Both the position numbers and the translations under genes were made by a program. From Oxytricha trifallax (Eukaryota > Ciliophora > Spirotrichea > Sporadotrichida > Oxytrichidae): DNA of 64,000 bases. The notes beneath the pieces are model-generated. The model was not told the DNA's origin. It ran no database searches and worked only from the letters and a program-made list of their open reading frames with translations. Below are positions 1 through 12,635 of this stretch, piece after piece (positions within the stretch are counted from its first letter, which is position 1; each line of letters starts with the position of its first letter). The stretch covers positions 1 to 64,000 of the forward strand of contig ARYC01002099.1 in assembly GCA_000711775.1 (NCBI GenBank), given 5' to 3'.

Positions 1-2450
1 AAGAAGTTATGAGAGACTGAACAAGTATCACACCTTTTAATGATTCTTATAATTTTTGTAAGAAGGTTTTCTTACTCATACTGAATTTTAATGAGGTGAC
101 AACTTTGGACATTCTTCATTCTCGCATTCCAAAAGTAATGGAGAGAGCATGGGACGATGCGGAGATTAAAGAAAGAATTGTTTGGGAATTTTCGTCACGC
201 ACTTCGAAGAAGTTATGAGAGACTGAACAAGTATCACACCTTTTAATGATTCTTATAATTCTTGTAAGAAGTATTTCTTGCTCATACTGAATTTTATTGA
301 GGTGTGAACTTTGGACATTCTTCATTCTCGCATTTCAAAAGCAATGGAGAGAGCATAGGACGATGCGGAGATTAAAGAAAGAATTGTTTGGGATTTTTCG
401 ACACGCACTTCGAAGAAGTTATGAGAGAGTGAACAAGTATCACACCTTTTAATGATTCTTATAATTTTTGTAAGAAGCTTTTGCTAACGCATACTGAATT
501 TTAATGAGGTGAGAACTTTGGACATTCTTCATTCTCGCATTCCAAAAGCAATGGAGAGAGCATAGGAGGATGCGGAGATTAAAGAAAGAATTATTTGGGA
601 ATTTTCGACACGCACTTCGAAGAATTTAAGAGAGAGTGAACAAGTATCACACCTTATAATGATTCTTATAATTTTTGTATGAAGGTTTTCAAACGCATAC
701 TGAATTTTAATGAGGTGAGAACTTTGGACATTCTTCATTCTCGCATTCCAAAAGCAATCGAGAGAGCATGGGACGATGCGGAGATTAAAGAAAGAAATGT
801 TTGGGAGTTTTCGTCACGCACTTCGAAGAAGTTATGAGAGACTGAACAAGTATCACACCTTTTAATGATTCTTATAATTTTTCTAAGAAGGTTTTCTTAC
901 TCATACTGAATTTTAAATAGGTGAGATCTTTGGACATTCTTCATTCACGCATTTCAAAAGCATTGGATAGAGCATGGGACGATGCGGAGAATAAAGAAAG
1001 AATTGTTTGGGAATTTTCGACACGCACTTCGAAGAAGTTATTAGATACTGAACAAGTATCACACTTTTTATGATTCTTTTAATTTTTGTACGAAGGTTTT
1101 CTTACTTATACTGAATTTTATTGAGGTGTGATCTTTGGACATTCTTCATTCTCGCATTTCAAAAGCAATGGAGAGAGCATGGGACGATGAGGAGATTAAA
1201 GAAAGAATTATTTGGGAATTTTCGACACGCACTTCGAAGAAGTTATGAGAGATTGAACAAGTATCACACCTTTTAATGATTCTTATAAGTTTTGTAAGAA
1301 GTATTTCTTGCTCATACTGAATTTTAATGAGGTGTGAACTTTGGACATTCTTCATTCTCGCATTTCAAAAGCAATGGATAGAGCATGGGACGATGCGGAG
1401 ATTAAAGAAAGAATTGTTTGGGAATTTTCGTCACGCACTTCGAAGAAGTTATGAGAGACTGAACAAGTATCACACCTTTTAATGATTCTTATAATTTTTG
1501 TAAGAAGGTTTTCTTACTCATACTGATTTTTAATGAGGTGACAACTTTGGACATTCTTCATTCTCGCATTCCAAAAGCAATGGAGAGAGCATGCGACGAT
1601 GCGGAGATTAAAGAAAGAATTGTTTGGGAATTTTCGTCACGCACTTCGAAGAAGTTATGAGAGACTGAACAAGTATCACACCTTTTAATGATTCTTATAA
1701 TTCTTGTAAGAAGTATTTCTTGCTCATACTGAATTTTATTGAGGTGTGAACTTTGGACATTCTTCATTCTCGCATTTCAAAAGCAATGGAGAGAGCATAG
1801 GACGATGCGGAGATTAAAGAAAGAATTGTTTGGGATTTTTCGACACGCACTTCGAAGAAGTTATGAGAGAGTGAACAAGTATCACACCTTTTAATGATTC
1901 ATTTTTTTTTTTTTTTGTTGTTTTTTTATAATTCTTGTAAGAAGTATTTCTTGCTCATACTGAATTTTATTGAGGTGTGAACTTTGGACATTCTTCATTC
2001 TCGCATTTCAAAAGCAATGGAGAGAGCATAGGACGATGCGGAGATTAAAGAAAGAATTGTTTGGGATTTTTCGACACGCACTTCGAAGAAGTTATGAGAG
2101 ACTGAACAAGTATCACACCTTTTAATGATTCTTATAATTTTTGTAAGAAGGTTTTCTTACTCATACTGAATTTTAATGAGGTGACAACTTTGGACATTCT
2201 TCATTCTCGCATTCCAAAAGTAATGGAGAGAGCATGGGACGATGCGGAGATTAAAGAAAGAATTGTTTGGGAATTTTCGTCACGCACTTCGAAGAAGTTA
2301 TGAGAGACTGAACAAGTATCACACCTTTTAATGATTCTTATAATTGGAAGAAGGTTTTCTTACTCATACTGAATTTTAATGAGGTGAGAACTTTGAACAT
2401 TCCTCATTCTCGCATTCCAAAAGCAATGGATAGAGCATGGGACTATGCGG
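1..2450. repeat. ~206-bp tandem satellite array
   Basis: About twelve head-to-tail monomers, with the landmark ctcgcatt recurring near 121, 327, 534, 740, 946, 1152, 1358, 1564, 1770, 2000, 2206 and 2403, a spacing of 206-207 bp. Monomers near 116-325 and 1558-1767 are almost identical while neighbours differ more, so the array has a higher-order repeat of about seven monomers (1442 bp). A T-rich insertion interrupts it near 1901-1928. The array runs off the left edge and decays at about 2450. Monomer length is not a multiple of three, so the short minus-strand frames in it are not treated as genes. Tandem satellites are known in hypotrich germline genomes; this family is not recognised. Confidence 0.95.
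1901..1928. repeat. T-rich insertion in satellite
   Basis: A run of T with a single G (ttttttgttgttttttt) breaks one monomer, followed by a return to the normal monomer sequence part-way through. It may be a real insertion or a low-complexity assembly join. Confidence 0.6.
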
Positions 2451-2485
2451 ATATTTGCAAATGACTATATATCTGGTTTTTGTTG

Positions 2486-2575
2486 TCATACTCTTGCTTA
2501 GGAGCCCAAATTTAGTGGGCTTGCTTAATTCCAGGCCACCTCATCCTTTTCCTTTACCCTCTCCTGCTGCTTCAT
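2486..2575 (-). CDS. small coding island, ATG to TGA
   Basis: A 29-codon frame starts with ATG and ends with TGA, reading TAA/TAG as Gln (MKQQERVKEKDEVAWNQ at its start). GC content is clearly above the flanks. It lies just outside the satellite. It could be a first macronuclear segment of a charged protein, or chance; the opposite strand also has an open frame. No family recognised. Confidence 0.3.
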
Positions 2576-2690
2576 AAATCTTTAAAATCGATGATTAACA
2601 TACTCACTCATAAGTTCTTATAATGAAACTTCAAATTCATGTATCTCTTCGCGTTTTGAAGATAAATTAATCGAATATTTTATTCGTAGT

Positions 2691-2804
2691 CAGCAAGGTC
2701 TAATCCATCAGAATCATTGTATGGAAATTTACAACTATTCAATCTTTGAGAATTGTAGTGCATGTCGCTTTAGGTTTAATTCAGCGCAGATCTCATGTGT
2801 TTGA
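2691..2804 (+). CDS. Cys-containing coding island
   Basis: A 37-codon frame ending in TGA contains a CSACRF motif and reads naturally with TAA/TAG as Gln. It is more GC-rich than its flanks. A second frame on the same strand is also open, so the assignment is weak. No family recognised. Confidence 0.25.
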   Translation, partial: QQGLIHQNHCMEIYNYSIFENCSACRFRFNSAQISCV

Positions 2805-2809
2805 GAAAT

Positions 2810-4250
2810 ATGAGGTCGATGCCTCATTTTCATCGCATTAGAGTCGAGCTTATAAAATGTCAAAATGACCTCTTTCAAAAGCACGAATAAATTATTTCTA
2901 ATGCGGTATGGTTCTACTCACTTACTCACAAGCCTTTATTTTATGGATTTGCTTAATTTAAGGTGATATCATGAATTTTCTTGACTTACATCCGAGATCT
3001 TGAAATCCCAAAAAATTATGGCTTAAGTTTCGTATATAAGGTAATCAGTTCTGTTTTTATTAAAGTATTTGATAATTTTTGTAAGTTCATCAATTTAGAT
3101 TATCCAAAACTAAGCCTTATTTATGATTTTTAAGTTATGAACCACATTTAAATTGAACCTTCTTATTAAGAAAGGTTAAGAAAGATCAAGGTAGGTAAGA
3201 TGGCACATACAAGATGCCTAAGTAATAATATAGTGTTTGAAGTTTATTTTGTATTTTCTAAGTCTTTAAAAGATTTGTTAAATTAAGTATGATCTAGTTT
3301 CATGAAGAAGAAAATAATAAAAATGATTTAAAGCTATTTTCTCAGTTAATCTTAATTTAACAATTATAAGCATTTACTGATATAGATTATAAACCTTGAC
3401 GATAGGAGATATATAATGTCCCTTTTATCTTCATACCGTTGTAAGAAAAGGTTTCTCCCATTAGTTTTAAAATTAAGATTTATTTTTAACTTTATTTTAA
3501 AACAATGATTTTTATTGTAAACAACTGAATCATTGATTCAAAAATTATAGTTTATAAAAACATTCAGTTAAAATAGACTGATAAAATTTTAAAAGAAACT
3601 TTTGTTATAAGTGATTTATTTAAAAGATTTTGAGGAGTTAGATTTACAAATTTGAATGTATCTATCAAAAATTTATTGTCAAGTTTCACTTGAAAAAACC
3701 AACCATCTACATCCTGAGACGGAGAGCTTTAATTAAAAACGAATGAGAGTAAAGGTGATGTCAACTTATAATAAAAAATTTATTCTGTAAATTTCCACAT
3801 TAAGTTTTATTATTATTATATTTTACATTAAATTATTATCTATCTATCTTATAGGCATGATTTAGTTATCATTAACAATCAAGGCATTCTATATCTAATT
3901 ATAGTCCGAATTTTAAAATAAATTGGGGATATATTTTGCAGTTAAAATTATATTGCCATGCCAACATTTAAATTTTTTATATTAGTTTAAAATCTTATAA
4001 TTCCTAACAACAAAGCAATGAGCCCTGCCCCCTATTTTGATTAAATTTTATATTTATGAATATATATTTTTTGTAATATTTTTTTATTATCTGTTATTGA
4101 ATCTGATTTAAATTAAAATTAATAAAGAACTAGCAAATAATAAATTAATTACTTTCAAGGTTTTATAAGCAATCAAAGAAGGCACTTTAATGTAAATTAT
4201 TAATTATATTAATAATTTAGTATATGATTAAAACAATAATAAATACCAAA
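2810..4250. other. AT-rich DNA, no gene seen
   Basis: Very AT-rich sequence with no island that I can support as coding, no terminal repeats and no RNA gene recognised. Consistent with germline-limited spacer or IES. Confidence 0.5.
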
Positions 4251-4256
4251 ATAAAT

Positions 4257-4757
4257 TCAGAAATATGAGTTGTGCAAATCATTTTAATATCTTAATAAAA
4301 TGTATAATATTTTAATTATTTTTGAAAATTAGTGCTTGAAATTTTTTAAAAAATTACCAAAAAATTAATTAAAAAAAACTATGAATGTCTGCTTTACTCT
4401 ATAATTTGTTGTGCTTTTAGCATAAAAATTTCTCATTTGTAATTGATAAAACAATTTTTTAAAAAAAAATTTCTCAGAATAATTATTTAATACTGTCAAC
4501 CTTAAATGTTTGACTATGATAAGTAATACTTGATCGGTATCATTTTTTATCTAACTCAAGAACAAAAATGCCCATAATACACCATGACTTGCTTTTCTAA
4601 AATATAAGGTACTCACGCATAAGTAGGCCCCATTAGCTAGACCATAAAAATCGAAAAGAAAAATAATTAATAGTCTAGATTCTCGCCTGTGTTTAACTTG
4701 TCTTCTCTCGAGTCCTTTAATTGCAATAGACACCTCAGAGAGATGTTTAATGAGACC
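4257..4757 (-). CDS. putative membrane protein, 166 codons TGA-free
   Basis: A TGA-free frame of 166 codons with TAA/TAG as Gln. The first ~80 residues look genuinely coding: a basic stretch (KGLERRQVKHRRES) is followed by hydrophobic segments LLIIFLFDFYGLANGAYL and GVLWAFLFLS, suggesting two membrane spans. The last half is Lys/Asn/Phe-rich and AT-rich, so the true segment may end near 4500, with AT-rich DNA beyond it. No in-frame ATG near the upstream TGA, so the start probably lies in another germline segment. Family unknown. Confidence 0.45.
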
Positions 4758-5116
4758 TCAAAATGCTGCAATAAAAATTAAAAATATCAGGCAAATATCT
4801 TATTTAAATGTGATTTAAGGCTTGATAAAGTTTAAATGAGAGTAAAAATAAATTACCAGCTCATTTCTATCGAAAAGAGAAAATCTTGATAACCAACTAA
4901 CATTATAAGATTAATTTGGAAATGATGTTTGAGAGTTATGCAGAAATAGCAAGAAATCAGAACAAATGTAACAATTATAAACGGTAATTGCACGATGTTA
5001 CCATGATTTTTTCTATAAAAATACAAATATTAAATTGACCTTATTCAAAACTGTTTGACCTTGTAATACTAGATACATCTATTGATAGATCTAGAGGATA
5101 AATCTTTTTAATTTTA

Positions 5117-5312
5117 ATGGGTAGGAAACCAGAAAGAGAAGTAGCAAATGAGTTTCTTAGAAAAGAAGAATGTAAAGAAGCTATTGGGAGATAATGGATA
5201 AAATTAAAGAAGTTAGGGAACTAAAATATGGTCCAGATAGATAACCTCTCACAGAAATTCTAGTTTTAAAATATAGCAATTAAAGGGAATAACTGAGCAC
5301 CAGGACTTGATT
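5117..5312 (+). CDS. N-terminal coding island, charged protein
   Basis: ATG at 5117 opens a Lys/Glu-rich frame (MGRKPEREVANEFLRKEE). After about 31 codons a neighbouring frame takes over as the better coding frame (KYGPDRQPLTEILVLKYS), implying a one-base change near 5210 or a segment junction. No family recognised. Flanks on both sides are AT-rich. Confidence 0.35.
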
Positions 5313-5319
5313 CTGTACT

Positions 5320-7050
5320 GCTTTTATAGAGTGTTATTTGTAGATAAATGAAACAAATTCTTAAGTTAAATCAGTTTGCTGCTAAATGGCTTCAAATACT
5401 CTTAGACTGGAAATATTTGCGAGATATTATAAAATTATTCTTAATTAATTGAAAATTAAGTGAAAGATAAATAAACTGCTTAAAGATTGTAGATTATTTT
5501 AACTTATTAATTTGTTATTACTTCAAATTAAAAATGATATTGGGTTATAATAATATCATGAGTCTAAAGAATAAATAGATCTTAAAATATTTTTCTAAAG
5601 TATATCTAAAATAATTATAAAATTTATTATGTAATCAATAACTATTACACTTTTTTATGGTTGGATATTGAGAAAAGAATTCAAAGCATTAATATCTTTA
5701 GCTATAATAATAGCATTTGGTTATAGGAAATATATGCATCTAATTTAAATAAAATAGCCTTGAAATAAATATTGCTTAACAGATTTAAAAATAGATAATT
5801 ATTTATTCTCTAAACTAAATATAATGGAATTAGATTATTATCATGTCACAATTTTAAGGTTTAAAATACTGAAATAAATTTAATACACTCATTCTTTTGG
5901 AAAGTATTTCTTTCTAAAATCGGCCTTAAAGTTTCTCTTAGAAATAATTTATTTTCCCATATATGTCATTTTTTATCTCCAACTAAATGTACCTATAAGT
6001 GTAATCTTGACCTTTTATATCATTACTTTTGGAGTTATTTTATTGACGTCCTCAATTTCCATTTGTTGATAATGATTAAAATATTTTCTTTTTAATAAAA
6101 TACAAGAATTATTTTATTAGAAATAGATCTTTTGCAATAATATTTACATTTTTAGTTTTTAATATTAGAAGATATCTTCAAAACATTATAGTGTGATTGT
6201 TTATATTTATTTATTGTCTTATTGGTGGTTTGAATTACTTTTCTCTTAACTTTATTTTAATGTCAAGATTATCGCTCTTATTTAATTTCACCCATTAAGT
6301 GAAATAAAATATAAATCTTTATTTGTCAAATATTCAAGCCATATTTAGTAATTAGTGATAATAATTTACATTACATTATTTTAGCAGTGATGAAAATTTA
6401 AACTACATTCAATCTAGAGTTTGATAAATTTAAATACTAAGACAAATATTTTAAATGTTTAGACTGTTGAGGTAAATTTGGAGTTAATAAGACTATGCAA
6501 TAATTAATAGTAAATATAATTTCAATTGACTTTTTATTAAACATTTTACAACTAATCAAATATATTAAATGAATTCTGTTATATTTACTTTTAAGATTAC
6601 TATAATGTACCAAGTTCAAAACATAAAAATCCTTAAAATAACAAATTACAAAAATATTTCTATTTAAAATTTGAACTAGTCCAACTTTCTTTTTGATTGA
6701 ATAATTTGGTGGATATTAAAATAATATTATTATTTTTCTTCGTTTTAAAGACAAATACTAAAATTTATATAATATGATAAATGAATAAAACGGATGGAAA
6801 AACTTATAAATATTGCAATTATTATAGAAGGGTTAGAAAAATTTAACATAAAATCAGATTAAATAAAAAATTAAAGACTTTTAGAATTAATTTGAGAATT
6901 TAAGAACAAGTCAAAATGGTATCTTGTAGCTAATTATCATTTTACAAATTAAATCGAAAATCAATATAAAAATTTATAATTCAAAAAAAATATAAAGGCT
7001 CTGTACATCTATTCATAACTTTATAATTAGCTTTATATGTTTTAATTTAT
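5320..7050. other. AT-rich DNA, no gene seen
   Basis: Roughly 1.7 kb of very AT-rich sequence. No convincing coding island, repeat pair or RNA gene was found. Confidence 0.5.
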
Positions 7051-7056
7051 CTTAAT

Positions 7057-7200
7057 AAGCTTTCTAGCCTAGAAGAAAGAATGCCAACTAAACAGACAGA
7101 GATCTCTTGTTAACATAAATAGGGAATCGGTAGAGTTATTCATGCAGATGGTGATATTGATCAAGGTAAGTGGATCAATGATTAAGCCACTCTTTCTCAC
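7057..7200 (+). CDS. MORN-repeat coding island
   Basis: In the frame with TAA/TAG as Gln the island reads KLSSLEERMPTK and then GIGRVIHADGDIDQGKWIND, which has the spacing of a MORN repeat (G-x-G-x-x-x-x-x-D-G-x-x-x-x-G-x-W). MORN repeats bind lipids or act as junction modules and are abundant in ciliates. The island is bounded by AT-rich DNA, as expected for one macronucleus-destined segment; the rest of the protein is not here. ATG at 7081 could be a start or internal. Confidence 0.5.
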
Positions 7201-8388
7201 TTCAATTTTCAGCAAGTATTAGTATTATTATTTATTATATTGTAGCTTAAATGCTAAATCTCCCATTAAATTGAAAAAAAAGATTTAAATAATGTGTTTA
7301 ATGGATTAAGAAATATAATATCATAAAGTTAGCTATAATTATTTACAATATGGATTTAAAGTCATCGATAATTTACGAGAATAGAGTGACTTACAAAAAG
7401 ATTTGCATTCATTGGATTACGTAAATGAAAAGAAAAGGATTGCTTCTTAAAAAATTGAAATAAAAATTGCATTCCTTATATTAATTCTGAACAATTAATG
7501 ATCTAAATGAATTTCATTGTAAAAAAACATGTAGAATTAAAATTAAGATTGAGAAATAATTGATGAAAAGTTTATTTATCAATTTATTTAATTAATATGC
7601 AAAATAAAAGGAATATGTTATCATAAAAAATATGGAATTTAATGAGATTTAAAAGATATAATTTTAAAACCATCATTTTTAAATGAAGTAGAAAACCGAT
7701 AGAGAACGCCTCAGTATCACTTGAATTCTGTGTAAAATCCAGGAGTTTAGGAATAAATTTATTTAAAAAATTACATCTTTGAGTTTTTTTAACATAATAC
7801 CTTTAGAAATCTTTCAAAAAGGCAGGTCTCATTATGTTTTGATAGGATATATAAAGTCTATGCTAACATTTAGGTATTTATTAGGTCATGTTAATATTAA
7901 GCGGCTAGAATTAAAGGAACATTTTGTCTATTTAATAAAACTCAACGCTATCTCTGTACTTAATTCAAAGGCAATCTTATAGCATGGTTAAATTGTAATT
8001 TAAATTTAACATAAAGTTTTTGGTAGGTATTAAAAATTCAAATATATAAACAAAGACCACTCTTATAGAGGCCACAAAAATTATATTAAAACTAAAGTCT
8101 TCTTATAGTTGAGCAGTTTATAGATTTATCTAATAAATTAAAAATATTTAGGTATTTTTAAAATAACCAGATTAAATTTTTCATTCGCTTTAAATATTCT
8201 CATATGGCAAATCAAGACTATGATGCTTCTAAAAAACCAATCAAGCATAACAAATAGTTACAACTTTAAGCAATCATATATATATATTTGAGAAAATAGA
8301 AAATTGATTAAATAAAATAGCAATTGTTTTTAATTTTGTATAAAATGGAAATATAAAATTGAATGACTTCAACTACACCAATAATTAC

Positions 8389-8473
8389 TCATCTTATTAC
8401 TTTATTTTTGTTGTTTTTGCACTCTCTTATGAATTCTTTTTTGCTCCTTTCAATATTCATCAGGCTCAATTCT
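8389..8473 (-). CDS. C-terminal coding island
   Basis: Reads ELSLMNIERSKKEFIREC and ends with TGA at 8389-8391. Basic, helical composition. It lies downstream of the minus-strand island at 8699-8797 and shares with it the 9-bp word TTTGCACTC, a possible pointer pair. Family unknown. Confidence 0.3.
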
Positions 8474-8698
8474 TAAAAAATAATTTTAAATATTATTTTT
8501 TTTAACTTACATAATTGTGAGTTAAAATTCTCCTTCAACGCAGTTATTATTGCATTTTCTTTTTTTTTGTTTATCAATTTTTTAATTTCTCAAAATATTA
8601 ATTAAATAAAAATACTAGTCATCATTACATTGAGGCTATAAGTCTTCCATGCAAAGAATAAGAATCCAAATGCCCTATTTAACTTCCTTTGCACTCAT

Positions 8699-8797
8699 TC
8701 ATAATATTTTTATTTTTGTTTTTTTCTAAATTTCTTCTAGTTCTACTGTTGCTTTCTCTCGTTCAAGTATTTGGAATGCATTGTTTTTGGTATTCAT
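8699..8797 (-). CDS. N-terminal coding island, helical
   Basis: ATG at 8797 starts a 32-codon frame (MNTKNNAFQILEREKATVEL) rich in Glu, Lys and Leu as in a coiled coil, closed by TGA at 8699. Probably only part of this frame is a macronuclear segment. Family unknown. Confidence 0.3.
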
Positions 8798-8839
8798 TCC
8801 AGTTATTTCTATTAAAAGAAAGAATTTAAGTTTTAAAGT

Positions 8840-10820
8840 AGAAATTAGTTAGCAATTGTTAGTGAGCCGCTTTAGAAATTAACTAATGTGCGTGAAAAAT
8901 TTAGGATTAGTTGATATTCTTTCTTGGCTATAGCTTTTATATATAATATAATAATATAATTTCATCAAAAAAATGAAGAATGCTGTGACTTCAATTCAAT
9001 TCATTTCATTGTTTATTTTGGACTTTGACATTTTATCTAATCATTATTAACTGCATCATTATATGATATTCCCATTCAAGTATTCTCTCATGGATTATAA
9101 AGAAACAAGTTAGCAGCTAGAATAAACTTTTATGCACAAGCATATCCAGATTTAAATCTAAATTTAAAAATTTGTTTTTGTCCTTAAAGGTGTACCATTT
9201 TTAATAGGTTTGCTGTGACTCCAGATTAAATATATATATATATTAATTAATTAATAAATCCTATTAAATATACTAATAAACATTTTATTGTTTTTGAATT
9301 ATTTAGTGAGCTGTCACTTACTACTAATAGAATTAGTCTGGATTTTTGCTTTTTGTATTTTTTTTTCAATAATATTTTTCGGTTAGTAGTGGACAATAGC
9401 TGGTCATGTTTGGAAAGATTTTCTTATGTTTTTTTAAGGATTCTTATATATTTATTAAATCTTTTACCAAATGGAATTCTCTAGTCGCATCATTTTATCC
9501 TTTGAGTTGATACTTTAGACTTCGTAGCATCTTTAGGACATATATTTCTTCTAGTAAGAGCACTATAACATCTTGAATTCTTCTAATTCAGTTCCATTTA
9601 TATATTTAAGTTAAGAAGTGAATGATATGAAGAGAAATTTGATTTCATGTTGATTTTAGAGAGAATTTTAGCTATTCTTTATTATTAATTGTTCATTTAA
9701 TTGGTTTGAGATTTCCCCTACTTTCAGCTAAATTGGTTATATTTTCTTTTAAGTTTAAGATTATTTTAATGAAATTATATTGTAAAAAGTTCTATTTTTT
9801 CTCTTAGTACAAGGTTTTAAAAATGGAATTTAAGTAGTAAATGAATAATAATGCAGAAGGTTTATTATTCTCTTTTAGTTTAGTTTCTAGTCTTTTTATA
9901 TCAATAAAATTATGGGTGAAATTTGAGATATAAAAACTATTCTAAAAAATATTGACATAGATTTTTGCTTAAAATACTAGTTAAAATTGGTGGATAAGTT
10001 AGAGAAGAGAGTATTCACGAGAGACTATTACATATAAAATATTTATTCTTTTTATTTGTCTCTTGGTGATGAAAATGTCTAAGTGGAATTTACGAAAAAT
10101 TTTTACTCAATTTAAAGGCAAAGTTCGAAAAGTGTAGTCATAAAAATAATTTAATTAATATTACCTGGAAGAGTTTTTGCAGCTTTAAGACCACCTCTAC
10201 TCAAAATAAATCTTAAAGAATAACTATTTGACAATAGAATTCATAATTAATTATAATGATGCACATATTAGAGGAAATTGGATAACTTCACTAGCTTGTT
10301 AACGTTCATATAAACAATAAGCCAGAAAGTACTATGGTAAATTGTATTTGAAAGTTTATATAAATTTAATAGCCCAAAGGAGTGCAAATCTTTGCTTAGG
10401 AAAATGAAATAGGCATTTCAAGATTTTTCTCAGTTTGAATATTGGAGAAAAGGGACAATAAATGAAAAATACGGGCATAAACAGAAATAACTAAATAGAG
10501 TTGCATAAAAAGTAAAGATAAATATAAAATGATATTAAAATAAATAAGAGATTTAAATAATTTCATTAAATGATTATATAATAAATTATAATCAAGCAAA
10601 TGAATGCACAAATTAAGAAATAGAATAAATTTAAAAACAAGAAGAATAAATATCGATAAAATATATATAAAAAATTGGTAAATTAAGTGAAATTCAAATC
10701 AATCAAAAATAAAAGCTTAAATATGACAGTAATGTTTTTAATAAATGATAAATTTATTTTAATGTGCAGTTTTAAAGTGTTTGATGATAGCTATTAGAGA
10801 TATGCCATTAGATTAGGTGT
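8840..10820. other. AT-rich DNA, no gene seen
   Basis: About 2 kb of AT-rich DNA. Short frames such as 10396-10611 on the minus strand are Leu/Ile/Phe/Asn-rich chance products. No support for a gene, transposon or RNA. Confidence 0.45.
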
Positions 10821-10840
10821 GAATTATATTATACATTAGG

Positions 10841-11045
10841 GTGAGGTTTGAGCTAAAATAAGTCAATACTGGCTCCATTATTTCATTGCCAACTCGTATT
10901 GAAATAGCTCCTAAACAGCATCCAGATGATAGAACTACTCCGAACTAATCATCTTTATCTTCATCTTCCTCATCTTCATTATTTACTCTTTAAATGCATT
11001 CAACTAGAAGTACAACTAACTCTTAATAGCACTAGCTAATATAGT
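10841..11045 (+). CDS. coding island with Ser-rich run
   Basis: Reads VNTGSIISLPTRIEIAPK, then a run of about nine Ser and a Gln/Thr-rich tail, with TAA and TAG as Gln at several positions. The frame is open from about 10823. A minus-strand island follows at once, so the two are in opposite orientation within 400 bp, as in a scrambled germline locus, or they belong to two convergent genes. Family unknown. Confidence 0.45.
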
Positions 11046-11049
11046 TTTT

Positions 11050-11218
11050 TTTTACAAATGCATTCTTTTAAATCCTAGTTTTTTCTTCTTCAGTCAAAGA
11101 TATCCAGAATTTATTTCTGAGTGCACCAACTTTCTCAGCATCACTTCTTGCGTATAAAGCAGTTGCATCACATACCTCTTTAAAGTGATATTAAACCATC
11201 TCGTATCGTAAATTCCAT
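11050..11218 (-). CDS. coding island, convergent to previous
   Basis: Reads GWNLRYEMVQYHFKEVCDA and continues with SDAEKVGALRNKFWISLTEE; composition and GC content are well above background. No TGA in the frame. It abuts the plus-strand island at 10841-11045 end to end. Family unknown. Confidence 0.5.
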
Positions 11219-11229
11219 CCATGTTGTTC

Positions 11230-11925
11230 ATTAAATTAAAATTATCATATATTAAAAACATTACTTTTATATTTAAGCTTTTATTTTTGATTGATTTGAA
11301 TTTCTCTTAATTTACCTTTATTTTTAATATATTTTATCGATATTTAGATAGGTTCTATATAAATATTCAACAACAAAAAATAATAATCCCAAAACAAAAT
11401 TAAAATTAATAATAAAATTACATTTTAAAGAATTATATTTATGTAATAATATAAAATATAAATTATGAAAGAGATAAAAAGATTTTAATAATGATGACTG
11501 ATTGATTTATCTATAAAATTAAGGATCAATCTAAATGGCTTGAATATGGCTCTGGCATATTATTTATAATATTCTATTCGTTATCAATCACTACATCACT
11601 AATAAAACAGAAAACATAGCTGATAATGACATTATGGAGGCATTCTTGAATTTTCTATAATTATTTTTCTTTTATTGATATTTCTCAGATTAGTATCTTC
11701 CAATATAATCTATTTATTGATTAATTATTTTATATAAGAGATAAATTTGAATTCGAATAAAGTGGTTGTTAAAAGTAATTTGAATTTAAATTAATCTATA
11801 ATTATTCTTAATATTTGTTAACTTTACGATTAATGCACTAAGGCTTAATATATATATTTATATATAGGGCTACAATCATAAATTAAAAATCTACCAAATT
11901 TAAAGGCTATTAGTACTAGGATCTA
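11230..11925. other. AT-rich DNA, no gene seen
   Basis: AT-rich spacer between coding islands; contains short tatata runs. Nothing supportable. Confidence 0.45.
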
Positions 11926-12077
11926 TTATTATTAATCTGAGTTAAATTTTATTCCCAACTGCCAAAGATTGAAACCCCTTTCCCCAAGCCTACTAAACCA
12001 TGGTGATACGAAATAAATAAGCACCCCTCGACATCCCCAGTGTATCTGCCATTCATGAAATACTTGTCTCAGGGTCC

Positions 12078-12635
12078 TCAGCAGGCAATAGTGTATGGAA
12101 AGAGGAGGGAGGAAGCATAAATGTATTTGCAATTTACTGTAACACCATTACAAGGGTCAACATCGCAAGGCTTCCATAGAGCTCCAGTGGTCTTGAATGG
12201 TCCGACAATGAAATGGTCCTCTCTGGCGATACCAACGATACTTGGGACTCTTTCAGTGGTTCGAATGATAGTGTTGGCGTATTTAGATCCGTCCTTGGGG
12301 CATTGTGAGTTAGAGCCACATGATGTAGCAACTTGATTTGAGCTTATACTGTTGGTGTAAATGCAAGGACTGAAACAGCAGTAGTGATAGAAAGTCTTGT
12401 ATTAACTGCTGCCTAAGCATTAATCAACTTCAATTCTCTTAGCATCTGAGCCTGCTCCCTTTGGGGCAAATAAGTCATAAAGGATCTTATAGATGCCAGA
12501 GTGGATGAGAACGCCATTGGTCGAGATGCCGATGAGACTAGAGCTTGAGCCAGAGTGCCTCGAGAATCCTGTGCCTCCTGATTAGAAACGCTATGATATT
12601 CAAGGAAAAAATCTGTGATCAAAAGAGAAAATGCC
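12078..12635 (-). CDS. YHYH-domain protein
   Basis: 186 codons in one frame with TAA/TAG as Gln encode a YHYH-type domain: an early IGISTNGVLIHSG segment, DQCLGSSQYKTFYHYCC (the YHY core, His4 replaced by Cys), a Cys-rich stretch (CGSNSQCPKDG), GIAREDHFIVGPF, CDVDPCNG, and a final ASSLFPYTIAC that usually leads into Trp-Gly-Pro. YHYH proteins are usually secreted or surface proteins of unknown biochemical role. The frame has TGA at 12600-12602 (FFP-stop-ISQRF) and TGA at 12078-12080 exactly where Trp is expected. Upstream, 12635-12790, the likely N-terminal part (FTSTDRRDSFDDN) lies in another frame. So this is a decayed copy, or carries sequence errors, or TGA is read through. No spacer interrupts the domain, which is long for one germline segment. 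Confidence 0.8.

Noticed and set aside
116-1767. 69-codon minus-strand frames recurring in the satellite
   Set aside because: They recur because the monomer repeats; the period (206) is not a multiple of three and no start or regulatory context is kept.
12134-12336. Two other open frames overlapping the YHYH gene
   Set aside because: Only the YHYH frame has recognisable family motifs.
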